Below are positions 26,672-34,656 of a DNA stretch of 64,000 bases, one piece after another. Where the stretch lies: positions 1-64,000 of the forward strand of contig NZ_FMBW01000077.1 of assembly GCF_900091725.1 (NCBI RefSeq), in the 5' to 3' direction. The position numbers and the translations under genes are program-made. Source of the stretch: Streptomyces sp. DvalAA-43 (lineage in GTDB: Bacteria; Actinomycetota; Actinomycetes; Streptomycetales; Streptomycetaceae). Position 1 is the first letter of the stretch. Each line of letters begins with the position of its first letter. The notes beneath the pieces were generated by a model. It saw only the letters and a program-made list of their open reading frames with translations. It was not told the origin of the DNA and made no database searches.

Positions 26672-27894
26672 GCCTGGGTCGCGAGTGCGTGCTCCACCGG
26701 CTTGCCGGGCGCCCCGAAGCGCCGTACGCCCGGTGCCGCCGCCGTCCCCAGGCAGGCCGCGCCGACCACCACCGCGGCGACGGTCAGGGGTACTTCGGCG
26801 CCCCAGGCCGAGGTCGCGAGCGGGGCCAGGGCGTAGCCGAGCGGCATCGCGCCGAGGGAGAGCAGCCAGTCGTAGGAGGTCACCCGGGCCAGGGCGTGGG
26901 CCGGTACGGCGGACTGGACCGAGGTCTCCCAGACCGGGCCGAGGAAGCCGAGCCCGGCCTGGGCGACGCCGTACGCGGCGACGGTGAGCGCGACGGGCGC
27001 GTGGGCGGCCAGCAGGCCGAGCGGCAGGGCGTAGGTGGCGAGGCCCAGGTTGGCCACCAGGACCGGGCGGCGGGGGCGGATCCGGCCGGCCAGCAGGGAG
27101 CCCAGGAGCAGGCCGACCGCGCCGGTCTGGAGCAGGGCGACCCAGACGCCCTTGCCGCCCGGCTCCCGGACGAAGAGCGCCGGGCCGACCGTCATCAGGA
27201 CGGCCGCCGCGCCGTTCCAGGCGGCGTGCGCGATCAGGCTCGTCCAGTACCAGTCGCGGCCCCGGACCTCGCTCCAGCCCTCCTTGAGGTCGGTGAGCAG
27301 CGAGCGCCTCGGGATGGGTACGTGCCGGACCTCGACGGCGGACAGCAGTACGGCGCTCACCGCGAAGCTGGCGCCGTCCAGCACGAAGGCCCAGCCCGGA
27401 CCCGCGGTGAGGATCAGCACCCCGGCCAGGGCCGGTCCGCCGAGCCGGGTGGAGCTGTTGACGACCGCCATCAGTGCGTTGGCGCGCAGCAGCCCGGACT
27501 CCGGCACGGTGCCGCGGATCAGGGGCGAGGTGGTCGGCATCGCGAACGCCCCGGCGGCCCCGCCGATCGCCTCGGCGAGGGCGATCTGCCAGAGCGCGGG
27601 GGCGCCGCCGAGCAGCTCCACGCCGACGAAGAGCTGCGTCGCGCACCGTACGAGATCCGTGGTGAGCGCGACCGTACGGGCGTTGAGGCGGTCGCCCACG
27701 ACGCCGCCCAGGGGCAGCAGGAGCAGCTTGGGGACCATCGCGCAGCCCAGGACGAGGGCGAGTGCCCCGGTCGAGCCGGTGGCCAGATAGACGGCCAGGG
27801 AGAGCGCGGTGGGGATGACGGCGTCACCGAGGAGCGAGAGGGTGCGGCCGATGAAGAGCAGGCGGAAGGCGCGCGTGCGCAAGGGGTGCGGCAT
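26668..27894 (-). CDS. MFS transporter (efflux type)
   Basis: The 408-residue protein has about twelve helices and an MFS loop (GVVGDRLNARTVAL) between helices 2 and 3. It resembles MFS_3-type exporters. It is divergent from a MarR regulator across an 88-bp region with two dyads, so it is probably MarR-controlled and effector-inducible. Its stop codon falls inside the operator of the next operon downstream. Confidence 0.85.
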   Translation of the reverse strand: MPHPLRTRAFRLLFIGRTLSLLGDAVIPTALSLAVYLATGSTGALALVLGCAMVPKLLLLPLGGVVGDRLNARTVALTTDLVRCATQLFVGVELLGGAPALWQIALAEAIGGAAGAFAMPTTSPLIRGTVPESGLLRANALMAVVNSSTRLGGPALAGVLILTAGPGWAFVLDGASFAVSAVLLSAVEVRHVPIPRRSLLTDLKEGWSEVRGRDWYWTSLIAHAAWNGAAAVLMTVGPALFVREPGGKGVWVALLQTGAVGLLLGSLLAGRIRPRRPVLVANLGLATYALPLGLLAAHAPVALTVAAYGVAQAGLGFLGPVWETSVQSAVPAHALARVTSYDWLLSLGAMPLGYALAPLATSAWGAEVPLTVAAVVVGAACLGTAAAPGVRRFGAPGKPVEHALATQA

Positions 27895-27908
27895 GCGCGC
27901 GAATCTAT

Positions 27909-27935
27909 TTCGGTACCGAATTATTCGTCAACGAA
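27909..27935. promoter_or_regulatory. Paired MarR-type operators
   Basis: TTCGGTACCGAA (27909-27920) is a perfect 12-bp palindrome. TTCGTCAACGAA (27924-27935) is a second dyad with only the two central bases off. Centres are 15 bp apart in the gap between the divergent MFS and MarR genes. Confidence 0.6.
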
Positions 27936-27982
27936 ATATTTGATTCCGAAGGATTCCTGGTGGCCGGGCGTAGGCTCTCCCC

Positions 27983-28492
27983 ATGGAGCGACGCGACTGG
28001 ACCGATGGACATGTGGAGCGCTGGAAGCCCGTGCTTCCCGGCCTCGATCCCGAGGTCGAGGGCGCGGTGACCCGCATGAAGAAGCTCTCGGTCCATCTGC
28101 GCCGGGTACGCGAACAGTCCCTGGTCGATTTCGACCTGGACCGCCAGGAGTTCGACACGCTCCACAAGCTGGCCGGACGCGGCGGGAAGGCGGCCCCCTC
28201 CGAACTCGCCGCCGACCTCGACCTCGCGCCCGCCTCCGTCACCGGCCGGCTGGACGCGCTCGAACGGCGCGGCTTCGTCCGCCGCACGCCCTCCACCACC
28301 GACCGCCGGCGGGTCGACGTGGAGCTCACCGACGAGGGCCGCTCGACCTGGCTGGGCGCGATGGACGTCCTCGGTCACGAGGAGTACCGGCTGCTCGGCG
28401 TCCTCGACAAGGACGAACGCACGCTGCTCAACGACATGCTGCGGCGCGTCATGGTGGTCGCGGAGGACCGGGGCGGCGCCGCCTGGGACTGA
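27983..28492 (+). CDS. MarR family transcriptional regulator
   Basis: The 169-residue protein has the MarR winged helix (FDTLHKLAGRGGKAAPSELA, LAPASVTGRLDALERRGFV, then the wing RRTPSTTDRRRVDVELTDEG). It is a dimeric DNA-binding repressor that usually loses affinity on binding a phenolic or similar ligand. It is divergent from the MFS exporter and probably represses both genes through the paired dyads. It ends before a bidirectional terminator. Confidence 0.9.
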   Translation: MERRDWTDGHVERWKPVLPGLDPEVEGAVTRMKKLSVHLRRVREQSLVDFDLDRQEFDTLHKLAGRGGKAAPSELAADLDLAPASVTGRLDALERRGFVRRTPSTTDRRRVDVELTDEGRSTWLGAMDVLGHEEYRLLGVLDKDERTLLNDMLRRVMVVAEDRGGAAWD

Positions 28493-28530
28493 GAGCGTCC
28501 GGCAGCGGGCCACGCGGCGCCGCCCGGGAC

Positions 28531-28560
28531 TGAACGCACGGGCGTTCGCCCGTGCGTTCA
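28531..28560. terminator. Bidirectional hairpin terminator
   Basis: A perfect inverted repeat, 28531-28544 with 28547-28560, with a GTTC tetraloop at the tip, sits between convergent genes. Its right arm includes the stop codon of the gene at 28558-29361. Confidence 0.85.
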
Positions 28561-29361
28561 GCGGGGCCCGTCGGCCGCCTCGTCGGGACCGGCCACGGCG
28601 CTCTCGGCCAGCTCCGCCCTCAGCTCGTCCAGGTCCTTCGCGAGGAACCGCCCGAGCGCCTCGTCCCACCGCCCGGCCGCCTCCTCCACCGAGGAGCGGA
28701 AACCCCGGCGCAGCGGCACGCCCGCGAGCAGCAGCGCGAACGCGGCGACCGGCCGCAGCAGCAGCCGCCCGTGTACGACCACCGTGACATCGACGCGCCA
28801 CAGGCCCGGCTCCGCCCGGCGCGGTCGCAGAGACAGGCGGGCGACCCCCAGCCGGTGCTTCAGCCGTACGGTGGCCGGCGCGCGGGCCACCGGGGGCGCC
28901 CCCGGCGGCAGGGCGGCCGCCGCCCACCAGGCGGCCAGGTCGAGCGAGGCCCTGCCCGACAGGCGGTGCAGCGAACCCGAGCCCTCGGGCCCCCGCAGCC
29001 GCCCCTCGGCCTCCAGCGACGCCGGACGGTCAGGGCTCCGCAGCCGCAGGGCCATCCGCCCGGACGACTCCGGTGACCGCATCAGCTGTTCGACGGCGAT
29101 CACGCTGCCGCGCCGCCACTCCCGTATCACCGTCGTGTCCGGCTCGCCGGAGTCGGGGCCGTGGGACTCGTACCGGGCGCCGGGCCGCAGATGGTGGCCC
29201 TCGACCAGGGTGAGGCCGGGGACGGCCCGCCCGTCAGGCAGTACCACGGACCGGCCTCGGGCCCGGGTGGACTCGACGAGATCCCAGACCAGCCCGGCGT
29301 ACGCGTCGAGCCGTTCACGGTCCGGCGCGCGGACGGTGACGGTGTGGTGGAGGCGGGGCAT
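28558..29361 (-). CDS. Hypothetical protein, polyketide-cyclase-like size
   Basis: The 267-residue protein is not recognised. It has no signal peptide; one moderately hydrophobic segment (LLLRPVAAFALLLAGVPL) lies near residue 215. Many Arg and Trp residues and beta-like alternation (TVTVRAPDRERLDAYAGLVWD) might suggest a START/SRPBCC-like fold, but this is weak. It lies 12 bp after the gene at 29374-29964 and is probably in the same operon. Confidence 0.55.
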   Translation of the reverse strand: MPRLHHTVTVRAPDRERLDAYAGLVWDLVESTRARGRSVVLPDGRAVPGLTLVEGHHLRPGARYESHGPDSGEPDTTVIREWRRGSVIAVEQLMRSPESSGRMALRLRSPDRPASLEAEGRLRGPEGSGSLHRLSGRASLDLAAWWAAAALPPGAPPVARAPATVRLKHRLGVARLSLRPRRAEPGLWRVDVTVVVHGRLLLRPVAAFALLLAGVPLRRGFRSSVEEAAGRWDEALGRFLAKDLDELRAELAESAVAGPDEAADGPR

Positions 29362-29373
29362 CGGCGACGGCCG

Positions 29374-29964
29374 TCAGAGGCTCATCGCGCGGGCCGTGTT
29401 GAGCTGGGCCATCACCATGGGGAAGGTGTCGGGGCCGACCGCCGGGATCATCGTCGAGTGGTGGCGTCCGCCGCTGGTCACCGAGACCTGGACGAAGCCG
29501 GTCGTCTGCTTCTCCTTCATCAGGAGGAACAACAGACCGACCAGACAGAAGAGCGCGAAGACGATCGCGAGCACGATCCCCACCGTCGGGATCTTCTCCT
29601 CGGTGCGCGACAGGTCCGTCGCCGTCCACACCGCACCCTTGAGCGGCATCGGACCGGCCGGCGTCATGATCTGGTCCTGCATGACGGCGATGTCACCGAA
29701 CGCCAGCACCGGCATGCCGGGGCCGGGCTGGGCGCCCGGCGGCGGGAAGCCCTGACCGGGCATGGCCGGCTGGGCCGCGAAGCCCGGGGGATAGCCGTAG
29801 CCGGGGCCCGGCTGGGCCGCGGACCCGGGCGGCGGCTGCGGGTAGCCGTACGCCGGGGCGCCCGGACCCGGCCCCTGGCCACCGGCGTCAGGGGGCGGAG
29901 TGCCCGGCTGCTGGGGCGGCCCCCACTTGTACGAGTCGTCCGCGTACGGATTGGGATCGCTCAA
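29374..29964 (-). CDS. Pro/Gly-rich single-span membrane protein
   Basis: The 196-residue protein starts at TTG 29964 behind GAGAGCGGGGA. The first 95 residues are Pro/Gly/Tyr-rich (AYGYPQPPPG, YGYPPGFAAQP). A hydrophobic segment (VGIVLAIVFALFCLVGLLFLL) follows near 143-163, then a short Thr/Ser-rich C-terminal domain. The layout is common in Streptomyces envelope proteins. Function unknown. An in-frame start further upstream at 30075 would run into the sdhB terminator and is less likely. Confidence 0.65.
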   Translation of the reverse strand: MSDPNPYADDSYKWGPPQQPGTPPPDAGGQGPGPGAPAYGYPQPPPGSAAQPGPGYGYPPGFAAQPAMPGQGFPPPGAQPGPGMPVLAFGDIAVMQDQIMTPAGPMPLKGAVWTATDLSRTEEKIPTVGIVLAIVFALFCLVGLLFLLMKEKQTTGFVQVSVTSGGRHHSTMIPAVGPDTFPMVMAQLNTARAMSL

Positions 29965-30077
29965 CGTTCCCCGCTCTCGGTCGAGCCTGTGCGCCCCGGG
30001 CTCTGCTGCCCGGCGACGGCGAACCGGTGCCCGGTTCCGCACGACCGTACCGTCACGGTCCGGGCGGCGCAGCAAGA

Positions 30078-30116
30078 GGCCCCGTTCCCCGCGGTGTTGC
30101 CGCGGGGAACGGGGCC
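30078..30116 (-). terminator. Hairpin terminator of the sdh operon
   Basis: A perfect 17-bp stem (30078-30094 with 30100-30116) with a TGTTG loop, 27 bp after the sdhB stop codon. Confidence 0.9.
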
Positions 30117-30142
30117 GGATGCGTCTGCCGTGCGGGTGGCGG

Positions 30143-30901
30143 TCAGAAGCGGCGCGTGATCAGCGCCCGCTTGACCTCCTGGATCGCCTTGGTGACCTCG
30201 ATGCCACGCGGGCAGGCGTCCGTGCAGTTGAAGGTGGTGCGGCAACGCCACACCCCGTCACGGTCGTTGAGGATCTCCAGGCGCTGCTCGCCGCCCTCGT
30301 CGCGCGAGTCGAAGATGAAGCGGTGCGCGTTGACGATCGCCGCCGGGCCGAAGTACTGGCCGTCGTTCCAGAACACCGGGCACGAGGACGTGCACGCGGC
30401 GCAGAGGATGCACTTGGTGGTGTCGTCGAAGCGCTCGCGGTCCTCGGCGGACTGCAGGCGCTCACGGGTCGGCTCGTTCCCCTTGGTGATGAGGAAGGGC
30501 ATGACGTCGCGGTACGCCTGGAAGAACGGGTCCATGTCGACCACGAGGTCCTTGAGGACCGTGAGGCCCTTGATGGCCTCGACCGTGATCGGCTTCTCCG
30601 GGTTGACGTCCTTGATCAGCGTCTTGCAGGCGAGCCTGTTCTTGCCGTTGATCCGCATCGCGTCGGAACCGCAGATGCCGTGCGCGCAGGAGCGACGGAA
30701 CGTCAGGGTGCCGTCGATGTCCCACTTGATCTTGTGAAGGGCGTCGAGCACACGCTCCTTCGGGTCGATCTCGATCTGGAAGTCCTGCCACTGGACCTCG
30801 TCGGAGACCTCGGGGTTGAAGCGGCGGATCCGGAAGGTCGCCGTGATGTACGGCGAGGCGGCGGACTGCGCTTCGACCTTGTCCAGAGTCGGGGTTGCCA
30901 T
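30143..30901 (-). CDS. sdhB: Succinate dehydrogenase iron-sulfur subunit
   Basis: The 252-residue subunit passes electrons from the flavoprotein to the membrane quinone site. The N-terminal ferredoxin domain has the [2Fe-2S] cysteines in CAHGICGSDAM, with a fourth in RLAC. The C-terminal domain has CILCAACTSSCPVF and CTDACPRG for the [4Fe-4S] and [3Fe-4S] clusters. Its ATG overlaps the sdhA stop by one base (TGATG), so translation is coupled. Confidence 0.96.
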   Translation of the reverse strand: MATPTLDKVEAQSAASPYITATFRIRRFNPEVSDEVQWQDFQIEIDPKERVLDALHKIKWDIDGTLTFRRSCAHGICGSDAMRINGKNRLACKTLIKDVNPEKPITVEAIKGLTVLKDLVVDMDPFFQAYRDVMPFLITKGNEPTRERLQSAEDRERFDDTTKCILCAACTSSCPVFWNDGQYFGPAAIVNAHRFIFDSRDEGGEQRLEILNDRDGVWRCRTTFNCTDACPRGIEVTKAIQEVKRALITRRF

Positions 30902-32655
30902 CAGTACTTACGCTCCATCGGCTGGTAGCGGGTCTGGACGACCGGCTTGTAGTCGAGCCGGATCGACTCGGTGCCGTCGGCCGCGACCTCGCGGTACGCC
31001 ATGGTGTGGCGCATGAAGTTGACGTCGTCGCGGTTCGGGAAGTCCTCGCGGTAGTGACCGCCGCGGGACTCCTTGCGGGCCAGCGCGGAGGTCGCCATGA
31101 CCTCGGCCAGGTCGAGCAGGTTGCCCAGCTCGATGGCCTCCAGGAGGTCCGTGTTGAACCGCTTGCCCTTGTCCTGGATGGACACGTCGAGGTAGCGCCT
31201 GCGCAGCTCGGCGATCTTGTCGACGGCCGTCTTGATGGTCTGCTCGGTGCGGAACACCATCACATTGGCGTCCATGCACTCCTGCAGCTCCAGGCGGAGC
31301 GTCGCGACGCGCTCGGTGCCCGTCGAGTTGCGCAGCCGCTCGACCTGCTCCTCGACCATCTGCGCGGGGTTCTCGGGAAGCTCGACGAATTCGTGCTTCG
31401 CGGAGTACTCGGCGGCGGCGATGCCCGAGCGGCGTCCGAAGACGTTGATGTCGAGCAGCGAGTTGGTGCCCAGACGGTTGGCGCCGTGCACGGAGACACA
31501 GGCGACCTCGCCGGCGGCGTACAGGCCCGGGACGACGGTGGTGTTGTCGGCCAGCACCTCGCCCTCGACGTTGGTCGGGATGCCGCCCATGGCGTAGTGC
31601 GCGGTCGGCTGGATCGGGATCGGGTCCGTGTAGGGCTCGATGCCGAGGTACGTGCGCGCGAACTCGGTGATGTCCGGGAGCTTGGCGTCCAGCTGCTCCG
31701 GCGGCAGGTGCGTGAGGTCGAGGTAGACGTGGTCGCCCTCGGGACCGCAGCCGCGGCCCTCACGGATCTCCGTGTAGATGGAGCGGGACACGACGTCTCG
31801 GGACGCGAGGTCCTTCATGACCGGCGCGTACTTCTCCATGAAGCGCTCGCCGTCCTTGTTGCGGAGGATGCCGCCCTCACCGCGGGCGCCCTCCGTCAGC
31901 AGGATGCCCATGCGCCAGATGCCCGTCGGGTGGAACTGGAAGAACTCCATGTCCTCCAGCGGCAGGCCCCGGCGCCAGGCGGCGGCCTGGCCGTCACCGG
32001 TCAGGGTGTGCGCGTTGGACGTCACCTTGAAGAACTTGCCGGTGCCGCCGGAGGCGAAGATGATCGCCTTCGCCTGGAAGACGTGGATCTCGCCGGTCGC
32101 CAGCTCGTACGCGACGACGCCTGCGGACTTCTTGACCCCGTCCACCTCCTGGAGCAGCAGGTCCAGGACGTAGAACTCGTTGAAGAACTCCACACCCTCC
32201 TTGACGCAGTTCTGGTACAGCGTCTGGAGGATCATGTGGCCGGTGCGGTCCGAGGCGTAGCAGGACCGGCGGACCGGGGCCTCGCCGTGGCTACGGGTGT
32301 GACCGCCGAACCGGCGCTGGTCGATCTTGCCCTCGGGCGTGCGGTTGAACGGCAGGCCCATCTTCTCCAGGTCGAGGACGGCGTCGATGGCCTCCTTCGA
32401 CAGGATCTCGGCGGCGTCCTGGTCGACCAGGTAGTCGCCGCCCTTGATGGTGTCGAAGGTGTGCCACTCCCAGTTGTCCTCCTCCACGTTGGCGAGCGCG
32501 GCGGCCATGCCGCCCTGCGCGGCGCCCGTGTGGGAGCGGGTCGGGTACAGCTTCGTGAGCACGGCGGTGCGGCTGCGCTTGGTGGACTCGATGGCCGCGC
32601 GCATACCGGCGCCGCCGGCGCCGACGATGACGGTGTCGTACTTGTGGATCTGCAT
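30901..32655 (-). CDS. sdhA: Succinate dehydrogenase flavoprotein subunit
   Basis: The 584-residue catalytic subunit oxidises succinate to fumarate with covalently bound FAD. It shows the dinucleotide loop VGAGGAGMRAA (about 11-21), the covalent-FAD histidine in PTRSHTGAAQGGM, and the active-site region GGHTRSHGEAPVRRS. ATG 32655 follows AGAGGAAATC. It sits in the order sdhC-sdhD-sdhA-sdhB, the usual Streptomyces layout. Confidence 0.97.
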   Translation of the reverse strand: MQIHKYDTVIVGAGGAGMRAAIESTKRSRTAVLTKLYPTRSHTGAAQGGMAAALANVEEDNWEWHTFDTIKGGDYLVDQDAAEILSKEAIDAVLDLEKMGLPFNRTPEGKIDQRRFGGHTRSHGEAPVRRSCYASDRTGHMILQTLYQNCVKEGVEFFNEFYVLDLLLQEVDGVKKSAGVVAYELATGEIHVFQAKAIIFASGGTGKFFKVTSNAHTLTGDGQAAAWRRGLPLEDMEFFQFHPTGIWRMGILLTEGARGEGGILRNKDGERFMEKYAPVMKDLASRDVVSRSIYTEIREGRGCGPEGDHVYLDLTHLPPEQLDAKLPDITEFARTYLGIEPYTDPIPIQPTAHYAMGGIPTNVEGEVLADNTTVVPGLYAAGEVACVSVHGANRLGTNSLLDINVFGRRSGIAAAEYSAKHEFVELPENPAQMVEEQVERLRNSTGTERVATLRLELQECMDANVMVFRTEQTIKTAVDKIAELRRRYLDVSIQDKGKRFNTDLLEAIELGNLLDLAEVMATSALARKESRGGHYREDFPNRDDVNFMRHTMAYREVAADGTESIRLDYKPVVQTRYQPMERKY

Positions 32656-32684
32656 GATTTCCTCTGGTCCCTCTGGCCCGGCGC

Positions 32685-33158
32685 CTAGCGGATGTTCGGG
32701 TCGAAGGTGAAGATCACCAGCGTGCCCAGCAGGACGGTGAAGACCGTGGCGGTGTACAGCAGCATCTTCAGCCAGAAACGGGTGTTCTCCCGTTCGGCGT
32801 AGTCGTTGATGACCGTACGGAGACCATTGGCGCCGTGCAGCATGGCCAGCCACAGCATCGCGAGGTCCCAGAGCTGCCAGAACGGCGAGGCCCAGCGGCC
32901 CGCCACGAAGGCGAAGCCGATCTTGGACACGCCGCCGTCCAGCACCAGCTGGATCAGCAGGTGGCCCAGGACCAGGACGACCAGGACGATGCCCGACAGG
33001 CGCATGAAGAGCCAGGCGTACATCTCGAAGTTGGTGCGCGAACCCTTGGGGGTCTTGCCGGTCCGCTTGCGCGGCGGCTCGATGACCGGGGCCGGGTTGT
33101 CTACGTCGTACAGGCTGACGCCCTCGACGGAGCCGATCGCGGAGGACTCGGTGGACAT
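32685..33158 (-). CDS. sdhD: Succinate dehydrogenase hydrophobic membrane anchor subunit
   Basis: The 157-residue protein has a basic N-terminal tail of about 50 residues and three membrane helices. The His in LAMLHGANGLRTVI is a likely haem ligand. ATG 33158 lies 5 bp after the sdhC stop. With SdhC it anchors SdhAB and forms the menaquinone site. Confidence 0.92.
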   Translation of the reverse strand: MSTESSAIGSVEGVSLYDVDNPAPVIEPPRKRTGKTPKGSRTNFEMYAWLFMRLSGIVLVVLVLGHLLIQLVLDGGVSKIGFAFVAGRWASPFWQLWDLAMLWLAMLHGANGLRTVINDYAERENTRFWLKMLLYTATVFTVLLGTLVIFTFDPNIR

Positions 33159-33163
33159 TGGCC

Positions 33164-33544
33164 TCAGCTCCCGAATACTTCGCGTACGGCGTGGCCGAGG
33201 ACCGGGTACAGCGCCCCGACCATCAGCACGACCCAGATGCCCACGACCGACCAGAGCATCTGCTTCTGGTAGCGCGGGCCCTTGGCCCAGAAGTCCACGG
33301 CGACGATCCGGAGACCGTTCAGCGCGTGGAAGAGAATCGCGGCCACCAGGCCGTATTCGAGGAGCGCGACGATCGGCGTCTTGTACGTGGCCACGACGTC
33401 GTCGTAGGCCTCGGGGGAGACGCGGACGAGAGCGGTGTCCAGGACGTGTACGAACAGGAAGAAGAAAATGAGGACACCGGTGACTCGATGAGCCACCCAG
33501 GACCACATGCCTTCCCGGCCGCGGTACAGCGTTCCAGCCGGCAC
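33164..33544 (-). CDS. sdhC: Succinate dehydrogenase cytochrome b556 subunit
   Basis: The 126-residue protein begins at GTG 33544, seven bases after GGAGGG; an in-frame ATG 75 bp upstream gives no extra family similarity. It has three helices, with WSWVAHRVTGVLIFFFLFVH in the first and FHALNGLRI carrying a likely haem-ligand His. It is the first gene of the operon. The promoter should lie in 33545-33700; no clear box was fixed. Confidence 0.92.
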   Translation of the reverse strand: MPAGTLYRGREGMWSWVAHRVTGVLIFFFLFVHVLDTALVRVSPEAYDDVVATYKTPIVALLEYGLVAAILFHALNGLRIVAVDFWAKGPRYQKQMLWSVVGIWVVLMVGALYPVLGHAVREVFGS

Positions 33545-33752
33545 GGAAGAACCCTCCGGGAGCGGGGATTGGGGCCGGCCGGCTTGACTGTCGGTCTGAC
33601 CCGGCCGGGTACGGTCCACCGGCCCCGGCCATCGTAGCGACGCTTCGTCGGTTCGTTCGCGCGGGGGCCCGCGGTGTGATCAAAGTGGCAATCAAACAGG
33701 CACGGACGGGCTAGAAGGGGCTGGTGACCCCGTCCGCCGAGACCATTCCGTT

Positions 33753-33852
33753 ATGAATCCGATATCAGTTCCATGAATTCGGTATCGGCTCCAGGGGTGC
33801 GACATCGGCTCCATGAGCCCGGAATCAGTTCCATGGGTCCGATACCAGCTCG
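33753..33852. repeat. Five-copy degenerate 20-bp tandem repeat
   Basis: Five direct units of 20 bp begin at 33753, 33773, 33793, 33813 and 33833. On the plus strand the type unit is close to ATGAATCCGATATCAGTTCC. The unit at 33833-33852 is the coding end of the OHCU decarboxylase gene, so the array looks like an expansion of that gene's last codons into its 3' untranslated region. Confidence 0.85.
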
Positions 33853-34391
33853 ATGATGCGGCCCCGGGCGAGCCGGCGCATCTCGTCCGCGGTGACGACC
33901 CGTTCCTGATCGGGTTCGTGGCCCAGTCGCCGCCGGATCCCGGCGAGCACCTGGTCCGGCTGCTCGGCCGGATCCAGCCCGTCCACGCACATCACGAAGA
34001 CATGGCCGAAGCGGGACTCGTACGCGGCGTGCGCGGCCCGCAGCGCGAGATGCGCGGAGTGCGGCGCGGCGTCGTGCAGGCCGGGGGAGACCTCGACGGC
34101 GAGCGCCTCGGCGAGGTGCGCCGGGGACAGGTCGTAACCCGCCTCGTCGGCCGCGGCCAGCAGCGCGTCCAGATCGGGGTAGGGGCGGTGGGCGGCCAGC
34201 CGCTGCGCCCAGCGGCGGCTGCCGCAGCACTCCAGCAGGGCGGCCTCGGCCTCGGTGGGCGGCACCGCGTTGAAGCGGTCGAGGCCGGGGGTGTGCGCGG
34301 AGCCGGAACTCTGGGCGGGTACGGCCGTCCGGGTGGCCGGTTGCCGCAGTTGCTCCGGGAGGCCGGCGGGGGACTCGCTGGACCTGGACAG
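33825..34391 (-). CDS. 2-oxo-4-hydroxy-4-carboxy-5-ureidoimidazoline (OHCU) decarboxylase
   Basis: OHCU decarboxylase finishes uric acid oxidation to S-allantoin. The conserved core runs LDRFNAVPPTEAEAALLECC, GSRRWAQRLAAHRPYPDLDALL, and the catalytic-type FGHVFVMC segment. GTG 34265 would cut off the conserved LDRFNA stretch. No ATG, GTG or TTG occurs further upstream in frame, but CTG at 34389-34391 stands six bases after GAGGAG and gives 188 residues, so a CTG start is proposed. No other urate genes are adjacent. The 3' end carries the 20-bp repeat array. Confidence 0.8.
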   Translation of the reverse strand: MSRSSESPAGLPEQLRQPATRTAVPAQSSGSAHTPGLDRFNAVPPTEAEAALLECCGSRRWAQRLAAHRPYPDLDALLAAADEAGYDLSPAHLAEALAVEVSPGLHDAAPHSAHLALRAAHAAYESRFGHVFVMCVDGLDPAEQPDQVLAGIRRRLGHEPDQERVVTADEMRRLARGRIIELVSDPWN

Positions 34392-34656
34392 CGTGGGCTC
34401 CTCGGATCAACGGCATCTGTGACCCTGGAGCGGAAAGGGACGGAGGGGGTCAGGCAGATGCGGGGTGAAGGGAGAGACGAATGTGCCTCAAAGCTAGCGA
34501 GGAGGGGAAACGGACGTCCGACAAATGCGCGAACTTCACCCGGACGGGAGAGTTTCGACACGCCTGGTCAACCGTAATCCAAGGAGAATGCCCGGCTGTC
34601 TGCCTGATTCTGCCTGGTTCTGCCTTGTTTATGTACACAACGGAGGTTTCTGACCG

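Noticed and set aside
33751..33824. Additional coding region in the 20-bp repeat array
   Set aside because: The repeat unit is not a multiple of three and the OHCU frame stops at 33825; it reads better as a non-coding expansion.
33753..33852. CRISPR array
   Set aside because: The direct units are contiguous without spacers.
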